The position numbers were made by a program, and so were the translations under genes. Source: Franzmannia pantelleriensis (GTDB lineage: Bacteria > Pseudomonadota > Gammaproteobacteria > Pseudomonadales > Halomonadaceae). From it: a DNA stretch of 64,000 bases. Positions within the stretch are counted from its first letter, which is position 1, and each line of letters opens with the position of its first letter. Of this stretch, positions 41,792 to 51,015 are shown in pieces. The stretch covers positions 62,001 to 126,000 of the forward strand of contig NZ_FNGH01000010.1 in NCBI RefSeq assembly GCF_900102875.1. The letters run 5' to 3'. The notes under the pieces were generated by a model. The model did not search any database and was not told the DNA's origin. It worked only from the letters and a program-made list of their open reading frames with translations.

Positions 41792-42553
41792 ATGAAAACC
41801 ACATTGATTGCACTGATCGCATCCGCCGTTCTCTGGGTGCCACTGAGCCAGGCTACCGAACCTTCATCTTCGACCCAGGCCTCCCGGGACGCTATGCATA
41901 CTGACGCAGCCTCCGAAACGTTGAGCGAGCGGCAGCAGGCCATTCCCGTGATTACGGCGCTTGCCGCGAGCGGCGATATCGAGCGCCTCGAAACGGCCCT
42001 GAACCAGGGACTGGATGATGGCCTAAGCGTGAGTGACGCGCGCGAACTGCTGGTGCACCTCTACGCCTATGCCGGCTTCCCGCGCAGTCTCAATGCACTG
42101 AATGCACTGCTTCGCGTCGTTGAGGATCGCCAACAGCAAGGCATAGAAGACGATCCGGGAAGAGAGCCCAGCGGTGAGATTCCGCAGGGCGAAGATCTGC
42201 GAGCTGCTGGGACGGCCAATCAGACCAAACTGGCTGGCCGGACGGTAGAGGGCCCCGTGTACGAATTTGCTCCAATCATCAACGAGTTCCTGCAAACCCA
42301 CCTGTTCGGCGCCCTCTTCGAGCGAGACAACCTCGATTGGCAGAGTCGTCAGCTGGGAACTGTGGGTGTTCTGTCTGCATTGCCTGGAGCCGAGGCACAA
42401 TTGCGTTCGCATATGGGAGTCAGCATGCGGGTTGGTCTGACGGATGAACAGTTGCGTCAGCTCACCGAGGTGCTTGCAGAACGCTTCGATGAAGATGCCG
42501 CTAGCCGTGCCAGTGAGGCACTGAATCAGGCACTCGCGGAGTCTGGAGGCTGA
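41792..42553 (+). CDS. Exported carboxymuconolactone decarboxylase family protein
   Basis: The 253-residue precursor has a signal peptide (LIALIASAVLWVPLSQATE) and two CMD-like helical regions: SVSDARELLVHLYAYAGFPRSLNALN and a second after residue 160 (LDWQSRQLGTVGVLSALPGA). The CxxC of AhpD-type members is absent, so it is not a peroxidase of that kind. Export of a CMD protein is unusual. It ends 2 nt before the next gene, so the two are one operon. Confidence 0.82.
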   Translation: MKTTLIALIASAVLWVPLSQATEPSSSTQASRDAMHTDAASETLSERQQAIPVITALAASGDIERLETALNQGLDDGLSVSDARELLVHLYAYAGFPRSLNALNALLRVVEDRQQQGIEDDPGREPSGEIPQGEDLRAAGTANQTKLAGRTVEGPVYEFAPIINEFLQTHLFGALFERDNLDWQSRQLGTVGVLSALPGAEAQLRSHMGVSMRVGLTDEQLRQLTEVLAERFDEDAASRASEALNQALAESGG

Positions 42554-42555
42554 AC

Positions 42556-43632
42556 ATGCATATTACCAAGGCTCTGCTGACCCTAACGGCACTGACCTCG
42601 CTCTCCGCCTGCACAACCCTCCCCGAGGGCTCAAGCTCCAACGACCTGCTCGTGATTCAGGAGCAAGGTAGCTTCGCCGCAGGCGGGGAACTGGTGAGTA
42701 CTCCCGGCACTTACGACAACAACAACCCGACGGCTGCGGGGCAGACCTTCCATGGCGATCATCTTTACGCCTTCTATCAAGTCCCGCAGGACTCCAAACC
42801 GCTACCTATCATCATGCTGCATGGCGCTTTTCAATCAGGGCGCAGTTGGGAAACCACCTCAGATGGCCGTGAAGGGTTTCAAACCCTTTTCCTGCGCCGG
42901 GGCTTTCCAGTCTATCTCGTCGATCAGCCACGTCGAGGTCGAGCGGGCAATAGCACTGTCGCGGAGACAATCGAACCGACACCTCTGGATCAGCTCTTCT
43001 TCGATCAATTTCGGCTCGGCAAGTGGCCAGACTACTTCGAAAACGTCCAGTTCGACCGCACCCCCGAGACGCTGGAACAGTTCTTTCGCTCGGTCACGCC
43101 CAACACCGGGCCTTACGATGCCGACGTAATCTCGGATGCCATGGCAGCGCTATTCGATAAGACGGGCCCTGGCATTTTGTTCTCGCACTCGCAGGCAGGT
43201 GGACCTGGCTGGCTGACCGCGATCAAGAGCCAGAACGTCGAGGCTATCGTCGCTTTTGAACCTGGTAGCGGGTTTATCTTCCCTGAGGGAGAAGTGCCGC
43301 CGGAGATGCCCAGTGCGGCCGGAGTACTGGAGGCGGAAGCAGTGCCGTTAGTGGATTTCCAGCAACTCACCCGTATTCCGATCATCATCTACTACGGCGA
43401 CAACTTTCCGATCGAACCCACTACTGAACGCGGACAGGACAACTGGCGGGTACGGCTGGCCATGGCCCGGCTTTGGGTGGATGCCATCAATCGCCATGGC
43501 GGTGACGCACAGCTGGTGCATTTGCCAGAGATCGGGATTCAGGGCAACACGCACTTTCCGATGTCCGACCTCAATAATGTCGAGATCGCCGACCAGGTTT
43601 CACAGTTTCTATCGGAGAAAAACCTGGACTGA
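42556..43632 (+). CDS. Lipoprotein alpha/beta hydrolase
   Basis: A 358-residue protein with a lipobox LSAC after a short signal peptide, so it is lipid-anchored. The hydrolase fold shows IIMLHGAFQSGRSWETT, DQPRRGRAGNS, nucleophile Ser in LFSHSQAGGPG and a late His in GIQGNTHFPM. It resembles the hydrolase at 46192-47286, also with HSQ(S/A)G, and the two are probably paralogues. It likely hydrolyses an ester or lactone at the membrane. Confidence 0.82.
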   Translation: MHITKALLTLTALTSLSACTTLPEGSSSNDLLVIQEQGSFAAGGELVSTPGTYDNNNPTAAGQTFHGDHLYAFYQVPQDSKPLPIIMLHGAFQSGRSWETTSDGREGFQTLFLRRGFPVYLVDQPRRGRAGNSTVAETIEPTPLDQLFFDQFRLGKWPDYFENVQFDRTPETLEQFFRSVTPNTGPYDADVISDAMAALFDKTGPGILFSHSQAGGPGWLTAIKSQNVEAIVAFEPGSGFIFPEGEVPPEMPSAAGVLEAEAVPLVDFQQLTRIPIIIYYGDNFPIEPTTERGQDNWRVRLAMARLWVDAINRHGGDAQLVHLPEIGIQGNTHFPMSDLNNVEIADQVSQFLSEKNLD

Positions 43633-43701
43633 CAGTTCCAGGCGCCCTCTCTCAAGACGCTATTACTTTATTCGTTTGTAAAGACGTATATGGAGAGCAA
43701 A

Positions 43702-44793
43702 ATGACCAACGCAATCGTCACTTTGAAGAGACAAAATTTTCTCGGCGCCACCGCACTGATTGTCACAGGTGCGATGTTAGGCGTTTCATCAATAACGACT
43801 GCTGTCGCGGCGGACTCTCAGCAGAACCCTTTTACCCTGGTCTATGAAGGTGCAATCACCGAAAACGAGACAGGCCAGGTCAACATTCACCCGGTCACTT
43901 ATCAACTGAACGGCTTGGACATTGCGGCCAATGTCTATACGCCGGCGAACTATGATCCCGAGCAGGAGTACCCCGCCATCGTCGTGGCACACCCCAACGG
44001 TGGAGTGAAAGAACAGGTTGCGGGCCTCTATGCCCAGCGTTTGGCAGAACAGGGCTACATCACGATTGCGATGGACGCGGCGTATCAGGGGGCGAGTGGC
44101 GGCGAACCGCGCAACGTCGATAAACCTGTTTACCGTATCGAGGACATCCACGGTGCGGCTGACTTCATCACCCAGTATGAGGGCGTTGACCAAGCTCGGT
44201 TGGGTATCCTCGGCCTCTGTGGCGGTGGCGGATACACGCTGGCCGCAGCGCAGACCGACAAGCGTTTTCAGTCTGTCGCAACGCTCAGCATGTTCAACTC
44301 AGGGGCGGTACGTCGCAATGGCTACCAGGACTCCCAGTTGGACACGATTCAGGAACGTTTGCAGCAGGCTTCGGATGCCCGAGCACAGGAAGCGGCCGGC
44401 GGCGAGGTGCTCTACTCTGGCGACGCTGATATGACCGATGAGGAGATCGCAGCGCTGCCGTTTGATTTGTATCGCCAAGGCTACGAGTACTACTGGCGGA
44501 CACATGCGCACCCCAACTCGACCTTCAGGTATACCACCAGCAGCCTGCTCGACCTGATGCGCTGGGATGCCACTGATCAGATCGAACTGATCGACCAACC
44601 GCTGCTGATGATTGCAGGCAGTGAAGCTGACAGCCTTTACATGACCGAAGACGCGTTCGCCCAGGCCACTGGCACTGAGGACAAGGAACTGTTCCTCATC
44701 GACGACGCCACGCACATCGAAACCTATTGGATGCCTGAGTATGTCGATACCGCAATGGGCAAGCTGAACGAGTTCTACGCTAGAACTCTTTAG
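43702..44793 (+). CDS. Exported alpha/beta hydrolase with Cys nucleophile
   Basis: A 363-residue precursor with a signal peptide (ALIVTGAMLGVSSITTAVAA) and a DLH/YcjY-like hydrolase fold. YPAIVVAHPNGGVKEQVAGL forms the oxyanion loop and the nucleophile position is Cys in ILGLCGGGGYTLA instead of the usual Ser. Acid and His follow in IAGSEADSLY and IDDATHIETYW. GGAGAGC precedes the ATG at 43702. A Cys here is typical of dienelactone hydrolases, pointing to a lactone or activated ester substrate. Confidence 0.8.
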   Translation: MTNAIVTLKRQNFLGATALIVTGAMLGVSSITTAVAADSQQNPFTLVYEGAITENETGQVNIHPVTYQLNGLDIAANVYTPANYDPEQEYPAIVVAHPNGGVKEQVAGLYAQRLAEQGYITIAMDAAYQGASGGEPRNVDKPVYRIEDIHGAADFITQYEGVDQARLGILGLCGGGGYTLAAAQTDKRFQSVATLSMFNSGAVRRNGYQDSQLDTIQERLQQASDARAQEAAGGEVLYSGDADMTDEEIAALPFDLYRQGYEYYWRTHAHPNSTFRYTTSSLLDLMRWDATDQIELIDQPLLMIAGSEADSLYMTEDAFAQATGTEDKELFLIDDATHIETYWMPEYVDTAMGKLNEFYARTL

Positions 44794-44871
44794 CATGAAC
44801 CCAGGTTCGAGCCCCTTCCTCAACGTTCGTAATTGAAAAAGCGCATTAACAGCCAAGCGAGGAGAGTAGCC

Positions 44872-46023
44872 ATGGATAGCAGTCGTCGTCAGTTACTAAA
44901 GGGATCGGTGGCGCTGGCTGCCGCAGGGATTGCGGCGGGCTTCAGCCCGTTGAGAGAGGGAGTACAGGCGAGCGTCGAAAGCGCCAGCAGCAGCGCCAAT
45001 CAGACCAACGAGGCGATTGGGCGCCGCCGACTGGGATCGCTGGAGGTATCGAGTCTCGGGCTCGGCGTCCAGAACATGAGTCGCACTTATCAAACCACGA
45101 TCCCGCACCGTCCTGAGATGATCGATATCATTCGGACCGCTTTCGATCGTGGCGTTACTTTCTACGATACGGCCGAGGCCTACGGTCCTCACGAGGTAGA
45201 ACGTATCTTGGGCGAAGGTGTCGCGCCGTTCCGAGATCAGGTCGTGATTGCATCCAAGTTCGGCTGGAACATCGATCTCGAAACTGGCGAGCGGCAACCA
45301 GGGCTCAATAGTCGCCCGGAACACATCAAACTGGCTGTCGAGGGGATGCTCCAGCGCCTGCGCACGGATCGGATCGATCTCCTCTACCAGCACCGGGTCG
45401 ACCCGGAGGTACCGATTGAAGATGTCGCTGGCGCCGTTCAGGACTTGATGGATGAAGGTAAGGTGCTGCATTGGGGGTTGTCTGAGATGGGCCTGGATAC
45501 CCTGCGTCGCGCGCACGCCGCGCTGCCCGTTGCTGCCGTTCAGAACGAATATTCGATGCTGTGGCGCGGTCCTGAGGAGGAAGTCATCCCCCTGTGCGCG
45601 GAGCTGGGCATTGGGTTCGTGCCATGGAGTCCGCTTGGGGTCCAATTTCTCACTGGGGCTATCGACGAAAACACGCGCTTCGCAGAGGGCGATATCAGAA
45701 AAATCGAGCCCCGATTCTCGCCAGAGAATCTGCCCCACAACATGGCGCTCGTCCAGCTCGTGAAGGACTGGGCCGAGCGCAAGGACGCGACGCTGGCCCA
45801 GATCGCGCTTTCGTGGCTCATGGCACAGGCGCCCTGGATCGTGCCCATCCCCGGAACGACACAGATGGCGCACATGCTCCAGAACATTGGTGCGGAAGAG
45901 GTCAGTTTCAGCGCCGACGAGCTTCAAGAGTTGAATACGGCCCTCGACCAAATCACCATCCGCGGCGAGCGACTGCCGCCGGCGGTGCTCGCCTTTAGCG
46001 GGGTTGAAGCACCGCTGCCATGA
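44872..46023 (+). CDS. Tat-exported aldo/keto reductase
   Basis: The 383-residue protein begins with a Tat signal (SSRRQLLKGSVALAAAGIAA) and continues as a standard AKR. It has FYDTAEAYGPHEVER with Asp and Tyr, the Lys in VIASKFGWN, the His in LLYQHRVDPE, and the NADPH-binding WIVPIPGTTQMAHMLQN. Tat export implies folding with bound cofactor before transport. GAGGAGAG precedes the ATG. It is the second AKR in the window, but unlike the one at 21158 it is exported. Confidence 0.88.
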   Translation: MDSSRRQLLKGSVALAAAGIAAGFSPLREGVQASVESASSSANQTNEAIGRRRLGSLEVSSLGLGVQNMSRTYQTTIPHRPEMIDIIRTAFDRGVTFYDTAEAYGPHEVERILGEGVAPFRDQVVIASKFGWNIDLETGERQPGLNSRPEHIKLAVEGMLQRLRTDRIDLLYQHRVDPEVPIEDVAGAVQDLMDEGKVLHWGLSEMGLDTLRRAHAALPVAAVQNEYSMLWRGPEEEVIPLCAELGIGFVPWSPLGVQFLTGAIDENTRFAEGDIRKIEPRFSPENLPHNMALVQLVKDWAERKDATLAQIALSWLMAQAPWIVPIPGTTQMAHMLQNIGAEEVSFSADELQELNTALDQITIRGERLPPAVLAFSGVEAPLP

Positions 46024-46191
46024 CGCTACGGCCACTCTGTAAGCGCATGGCTTCTGGCCTATCGGTTCAGGAGTCTGCGAGCGGCGGGCCATACCATGAA
46101 TCCTGGTCGCCATGGTCACGACCAAATGTTATGACCGCAACGCCACCGAATTACTCTGTGATACCCCTGTTAACGGACAAGGACACAGCCC

Positions 46192-47286
46192 ATGCGCTTA
46201 CCTGACAACCCGACCACTAGACCTTTGAGCACGGCTATTGCGGCCATAATGCTAGCCAGCACGCTGGGCGTGGGTTCGGCTACCGCTCAACAACTGAACG
46301 ATATTCGGCCTGCTGAAAGCCCACTGGTCCTCGAATCACGCGGCAGTTTCTTCGTTGGTGGTGAGCAGGTGGAAAGAACTGACGTTGAGATCGGCAGCCT
46401 GGGGCCGGACGATCAGATCACTATCAATCAGATGTATGTGGAATACATGGTTCCAGAGAGGGCAGCCAGCGTGCCGGTGGTGATGGTCCATGGCGCCACG
46501 CTCAGCGGAAAGACCTACGACACCACTCCGGACGGTCGTATGGGATGGTTCGAATATTTCGTCCGCGAAGGCCATCCGGTTTACGTCGTTGATCAGATAG
46601 GTCGAGCGCGTTCGGGCTTCGACCAGTCCGTATTCAACAGGGTCCAGGCCGAGGAAGTTCCAGCCGACGAGCAACCCGAACTGCTCAGGCTTGGGGACCG
46701 TTTCGGTGCATGGACGAACTTTCGCTTTGGCCCTGAACCCGGCCAGCCGTTCCCTGATACGCAATTCCCGGTCGAGGCCGCAGCCGAATTGTCCAAGCAA
46801 AGCGTCCCCGACCTTCTCGGGACCTCCCGTGCAACCAATCCGAACTGGGAGGCATTGTCAGACCTGGCGTTGCAACTCGATGGCGCGGTGCTGCTGGTCC
46901 ACTCCCAATCCGGCCCATATCCGTTGGAATCGGCCATCATCGACGCCACTGGCATTCGAGCCATCGTGATGGTGGAACCGGGTACCTGTAATGCAGAGGT
47001 CCACACTGATGACGAGATAGCCACCCTCGCGCAGACACCGATGTTCATCCTGTTTGGTGACCATCTTGCGGCTAACACACAGCTGCCGGGGCCAAGCTGG
47101 GAAGATCGCTTCAACGACTGCAAGGCATTCAAAGAGCGCATCGATGCCGCCCAGGGCGATGTCCGTTTGCTGGCCACAGCCGACACCGGCACGCGCGGCA
47201 ACAGCCACATGATGATGATGGACGAGAACAACTTACAGATCGCCGATCTAATCCTGGCCTGGATCGACGAGAAAGTAGACCGTTGA
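46192..47286 (+). CDS. Exported alpha/beta hydrolase, paralogue of 42556-43632
   Basis: A 364-residue precursor with a signal peptide (AIAAIMLASTLGVGSATAQQ) and a hydrolase fold. VVMVHGATLSGKTYDTTPDG is the oxyanion loop, DQIGRARSGFDQS follows, the nucleophile is Ser in LLVHSQSGPYPLE, and a late TRGNSHMMMMDENN supplies the His. Its order of motifs matches the lipoprotein hydrolase of the same block. It is probably co-regulated with it, though 168 bp of gene-free sequence stand before it. Confidence 0.82.
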   Translation: MRLPDNPTTRPLSTAIAAIMLASTLGVGSATAQQLNDIRPAESPLVLESRGSFFVGGEQVERTDVEIGSLGPDDQITINQMYVEYMVPERAASVPVVMVHGATLSGKTYDTTPDGRMGWFEYFVREGHPVYVVDQIGRARSGFDQSVFNRVQAEEVPADEQPELLRLGDRFGAWTNFRFGPEPGQPFPDTQFPVEAAAELSKQSVPDLLGTSRATNPNWEALSDLALQLDGAVLLVHSQSGPYPLESAIIDATGIRAIVMVEPGTCNAEVHTDDEIATLAQTPMFILFGDHLAANTQLPGPSWEDRFNDCKAFKERIDAAQGDVRLLATADTGTRGNSHMMMMDENNLQIADLILAWIDEKVDR

Positions 47287-47475
47287 TTCAAGCGCTGTCG
47301 CTGTGGATCGCATGTCTTGATGGAAAGCTGCCGCTTTCTATCCAACTACACCTTGATAAGGTGGTTGTTCTTTTGGCCTGTTTGGGCAAGAGCATCGCTT
47401 TGGTATCGGCCTGGCACCGTTGTCGAATTAAGAGACTGCGACATGGGGTTTTGCTGTGATGGAGAAAGATGGTTG

Positions 47476-48603
47476 ATGAAGAAATGGTTACGCCGTACCG
47501 CTTTGGTACTGTTGGTTTTGGGTGCCGCCCTCGCAGCAGGTAGCTACGCCTATCTGCAACATCCTAAGTTCGGGGCGCTGCCCGAGGGCGAATCCCTGCG
47601 CGCCATTGAGGCATCACCGCACTATGTCGACGGCGAGTTCCGCAACCTGATCGACACCCCGATGCGCACCGGCGAGAGCCGCGGCTTCGTGGGCAACGTC
47701 ATGTCGATGTTGTTCGATCGAAATCCGCGCCTGGCTCCCGATATGGCCTTGCCGTCGGTACGGCGTGATCTCAAGGCGCTCGATCCGGAGGAGGACGTGG
47801 TAGTCTGGCTGGGACATTCGTCCTACTTCGTGCAGGTAGCGGGGCATCGCATCCTGATCGACCCGGTTTTCTCCACAGAGGCTGCGCCGGCCCCATACCT
47901 CAATACCGCCTTTGCCGGTACAACTCCGTACACAGCTGACGACTTTCCGGAAATTGACTACCTGCTGATCACCCACGATCACTGGGACCATCTCGACTAT
48001 CCCAGCATCGCCGCGCTGCGGGAGCGGGTGCGCCATGTGGTGACGGGGCTGGGCATGGGTGAATACTTCCGGCACTGGGACTATCCTGCTGAAAATATCT
48101 ATGAGGCGGATTGGAATAGCGTGCTGGAGCTTGACCCCGACTTGCGCATTCACGTCCTGCCAGCGCGCCACTACTCCGGGCGCATGCTGACCCGAAACAA
48201 GACATTGTGGGTGGCCTTTGCTCTGGAAGCGCCTCAGCGCAACCTGTATTTCAGTGGAGACAGCGGTTACGGCCCGCATTTCCGTGAGATTGGCGAGCGC
48301 CTGGGTGGCTTCGACGTGGCCGCGCTGGACATGGGCCAGTACGACAGCCGCTGGGCCAACATCCACATGACTCCCGAGGAGGCCGCACAGGCAGCCCTCG
48401 ACCTTGACACGCAGATCCTCCTCCCGGGTCATGCGGGTCGTTTCTCTATCGCAGCCCACGACTGGGACGAACCCTTCGAACGCATTGTAAAGGCCAGTGA
48501 AGATCAACCATATCGCCTAGTGGTGCCAATCATTGGCGAGGTGATACGACCAGATGACGAATTCCAGGAGTTCTCACGCTGGTGGGCCACAGATTCGGAA
48601 TAG
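47476..48603 (+). CDS. Metallo-beta-lactamase-fold hydrolase (NAPE-PLD/UlaG-like), membrane anchored
   Basis: A 375-residue protein with one N-terminal membrane helix (ALVLLVLGAALAAGSYAYL) and an MBL domain: WLGHSSYFVQVAGHRILIDP, the zinc motif THDHWDHLDYP, LPARHYSG, FSGDSGYG and LLPGHAGRF. It matches the RomA/NAPE-PLD-like group that hydrolyses phosphodiester lipids. The ATG at 47476 has GGAG 11 nt upstream. A strong terminator follows, closing the exported-enzyme block. Confidence 0.87.
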   Translation: MKKWLRRTALVLLVLGAALAAGSYAYLQHPKFGALPEGESLRAIEASPHYVDGEFRNLIDTPMRTGESRGFVGNVMSMLFDRNPRLAPDMALPSVRRDLKALDPEEDVVVWLGHSSYFVQVAGHRILIDPVFSTEAAPAPYLNTAFAGTTPYTADDFPEIDYLLITHDHWDHLDYPSIAALRERVRHVVTGLGMGEYFRHWDYPAENIYEADWNSVLELDPDLRIHVLPARHYSGRMLTRNKTLWVAFALEAPQRNLYFSGDSGYGPHFREIGERLGGFDVAALDMGQYDSRWANIHMTPEEAAQAALDLDTQILLPGHAGRFSIAAHDWDEPFERIVKASEDQPYRLVVPIIGEVIRPDDEFQEFSRWWATDSE

Positions 48604-48752
48604 CTGCCCAGTCATTATCGCGTGAGTGCTTCTACCACGGCCCGTGGAGTGGCCGGCACGCGGCAGCCGCAACGTGCAACCAGGCATTTCGAGGCGCTCA
48701 TGATTTGCCGTTGCAATGCTGGGGCTCTAGGCAAAATAAAAAAATACCAACT

Positions 48753-48787
48753 AAACCGGTGCTGCCCGATGGGCAGCACCGGTTTTT
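48753..48787. terminator. Strong intrinsic terminator
   Basis: AAACCGGTGCTGCCC and GGGCAGCACCGGTTT pair perfectly (15 bp) across a 3-nt loop with A and T runs on both sides. It ends both the rightward MBL unit and the leftward radC unit. Confidence 0.9.
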
Positions 48788-48802
48788 GTCGCAATATGGG
48801 CA

Positions 48803-49300
48803 CTATAGATCCCCCCGCTCCGCAAACGAAACGCATCCCTCACTACCGACCACGATGTGATCGATGACCCGCACTTCGACCAGCCCCAGCGCGTCCTTGA
48901 GCCGCTGGGTGATGCGCCGGTCCGCATCGCTGGGCTCTGGATCGCCGCTTGGGTGGTTGTGGGCCAAGATCACAGCCGCGGCGTTATTGGCCAGTGCCTG
49001 CTTGACCACCTCACGGGGGTAGACGCTGGCCGAGTCGATGGTGCCGCGGAACAACTCCTCGAAGCAGATGACGCGATGCTGGCTGTCGAGGAAGATGGCA
49101 CTGAACACCTCATGCTCGTAGTCCTGCAGCAGAATCTGCAGGTACTCGAACGCTAGCGCCGGCTGGGTGATCTTGCGCCCCCTGGCCAGCCGTCGACGGG
49201 CGAAGGTCTGGGCGATGCTCAGCAGCTCTGCTTCGGTCACCGTGTCGGTGATGCGATAGGTACCGGCGGTCTCGCCGGCACTCAGCTTACGGTGATTCAT
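48803..49300 (-). CDS. radC: RadC-family JAB-domain protein
   Basis: A 165-residue plasmid-type RadC protein. Its core is the JAMM metal motif [16 protein letters not shown], preceded by [20 protein letters not shown] and [18 protein letters not shown]. The N-terminal HhH domain of chromosomal RadC is lacking, as is usual in mobile-element copies. Its role in DNA metabolism is not settled. It ends a minus-strand run starting with the zinc-ribbon gene at 52423. Confidence 0.9.
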   Translation of the reverse strand: MNHRKLSAGETAGTYRITDTVTEAELLSIAQTFARRRLARGRKITQPALAFEYLQILLQDYEHEVFSAIFLDSQHRVICFEELFRGTIDSASVYPREVVKQALANNAAAVILAHNHPSGDPEPSDADRRITQRLKDALGLVEVRVIDHIVVGSEGCVSFAERGDL

Positions 49301-49311
49301 AGGGTGTCTCC

Positions 49312-49923
49312 TCAGGCCGCCATCACTTGCGCCATGCGGCGCTCCATTTCCTCGTAGAACGCCTCGACCCGCTCGGCGATGGTCTTGATCAGCGCCTCGT
49401 CCCGGTAGGCGCGCTTCACGAACAGCGGCATCCCCGGCCAGTAGCTGACGAAGTCGATCCATTCCCGCTCGCTGACCCACAGGCCTCCCTGGCATTGGGC
49501 CACGTGTTCCTGCGGCAGCTCACCGTCCAGCAGCAGCTCGATCTGGTACTTGGGCAGCTTGGTCTTGATCTCGGCCAGGCCGTGGCTGTCCACCAGGCAG
49601 TCCGGTGAATAGCCCACGCCGTGGTTGAGAATGATGCCGACCTCCTCGAGGCGAGGCAGGCCAGTGGCTTCCTGGTAAAGCTCCCGGGCCACCGGTTCCA
49701 GTTCGTGGCCACGCTGGGTATGGGCATTGCCCTGGAAGGCATCCGAGGGCTCACCGGTGATACGCTCGCCGATCAGCTGGTGCATGTAGCTGATGGCGCC
49801 AGTACCGAAGCCTGCCGGCCCCTTGCCCTTGACCAGCAGGGTCTTCAGCTCGGACATGGTGACGATACCGAGGCGTGCGGCATGCCATTCGGGCGTGCCC
49901 TGTTCCAGTGTCAGGATCTGCAT
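49312..49923 (-). CDS. YqaJ-family recombinase (viral exonuclease)
   Basis: This 203-residue protein has the lambda-exonuclease-like fold: [60 protein letters not shown] (the D...ExK catalytic set) and QCQGGLWV. It would resect double-stranded DNA 5' to 3' and hand it to an annealing protein. AAGGAGATC precedes the ATG. The annealing partner ERF is encoded 56 bp upstream. Confidence 0.9.
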   Translation of the reverse strand: MQILTLEQGTPEWHAARLGIVTMSELKTLLVKGKGPAGFGTGAISYMHQLIGERITGEPSDAFQGNAHTQRGHELEPVARELYQEATGLPRLEEVGIILNHGVGYSPDCLVDSHGLAEIKTKLPKYQIELLLDGELPQEHVAQCQGGLWVSEREWIDFVSYWPGMPLFVKRAYRDEALIKTIAERVEAFYEEMERRMAQVMAA

Positions 49924-49979
49924 GACGATCTCCTTGTGACATGACGGCATAGCGGCGAGGGGTAACCCTCGCCGATCGC

Positions 49980-50741
49980 TCAGTGACGTTGATGGTTGGG
50001 TAGGGCCCGCTTCTGCAGCGAGGCACGCAGCTTGTCGAAGTCGCTGCGGGGGACCCGCTCGACCTCGCCGTACTTGCCAACGAGCCACTCCTGGGTAGTG
50101 ATGGGACAGGCGGTGATCAGCTGCTTGAGTTGGCTGGCCTGGAAGGGCGTGACCACCTTCATTGGGGGCGCGGCGCCCTGACCGTTGTCGTCCTGGCCGC
50201 GGGTGGTGATGTTGAGCAGCGCACACAGCACGTAGCGCTTGCCGTAGCTGGTGGATGAACCGAAGGCCTGCACGGCGTTCTTGTTGCCACTGACGTCCGC
50301 CGGCAGCAGCATGCTGGTCTCCTCGCGATGACCTCCCTGGTGCATCAGCACACCGGTGACCTGAATACCACGCTCCTGTGTCTGAATACGGAAGCTCACC
50401 GCAAAGCCGTGGCGCTGCATGATCGGGCGTACGGTGTCGACGATATCCTCCAACGTGGCGTAGGCGCCGTTGTTGCCCTGGCCACGCTCGGCGATGCTCG
50501 GCATCTCGGTCTGCATCGACGCCATGGCAGCGCTGTAGGCCATCAGCGCCTGGCGGTCGAGGACACGCTCCTGCATCTGCAGCAGTCGCTCCATCTTGTC
50601 GATGTCGACCTCCGGGTTGAGAGCGGCACGCTCGATCACCTGGATGATCGCCGTGCTCTCCTGCAGCGGCGGGTCCGTCGACACCTGGCCGTTGTGCCCA
50701 GATGGCTTAGGAGAAGGCGTTGGTTGGGTAGTGGTTGCCAT
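49980..50741 (-). CDS. ERF-family single-strand annealing protein
   Basis: The 253-residue protein has the ERF core: MAYSAAMASMQTEMPSIAER, YATLEDIVDTVRPIMQRHGF, MHQGGHREETSMLLPADVSG and AVQAFGSSTSYGKRYVLCAL. ERF-like proteins anneal complementary single strands during phage-type recombination. AAGGAGGTC stands before the ATG. Together with the YqaJ exonuclease it forms a red-type system that could also help the island recombine with other elements. Confidence 0.92.
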   Translation of the reverse strand: MATTTQPTPSPKPSGHNGQVSTDPPLQESTAIIQVIERAALNPEVDIDKMERLLQMQERVLDRQALMAYSAAMASMQTEMPSIAERGQGNNGAYATLEDIVDTVRPIMQRHGFAVSFRIQTQERGIQVTGVLMHQGGHREETSMLLPADVSGNKNAVQAFGSSTSYGKRYVLCALLNITTRGQDDNGQGAAPPMKVVTPFQASQLKQLITACPITTQEWLVGKYGEVERVPRSDFDKLRASLQKRALPNHQRH

Positions 50742-50751
50742 GTTGACCTCC

Positions 50752-50937
50752 TTATAGGTAGCGGTTGATGACCTCGTAGAGCTGTTCGGCCGGGACCGGC
50801 TCCAGTGACACGACCACGCGGTAGATCCGGCCCTCGGCCAGCACGTGGGTATGGGTTTCACGTTCATTGGCCCCCAGCAGCTGGCGAGTCAGCTGGGTCA
50901 GGGCGCGGCAGATCTCGAATGACAATCGCGATGACAT
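50752..50937 (-). CDS. Small hypothetical protein of the recombination module
   Basis: A 61-residue soluble protein, starting MSSRLSFEICRALTQLTRQL and ending EPVPAEQLYEVINRYL. GGAGG lies just before the ATG, and it is 10 bp upstream of ERF. The family is not recognised; the frame is supported by position, ribosome site and consistent codon use. Confidence 0.6.
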   Translation of the reverse strand: MSSRLSFEICRALTQLTRQLLGANERETHTHVLAEGRIYRVVVSLEPVPAEQLYEVINRYL

Positions 50938-51015
50938 GAGTCCTCCAGAAACAGAAACGTCCGGCCTTGGTGGGGGCCGGGCGCTATGCCGTGATGTGTA
51001 GGGGAACGATATCGA

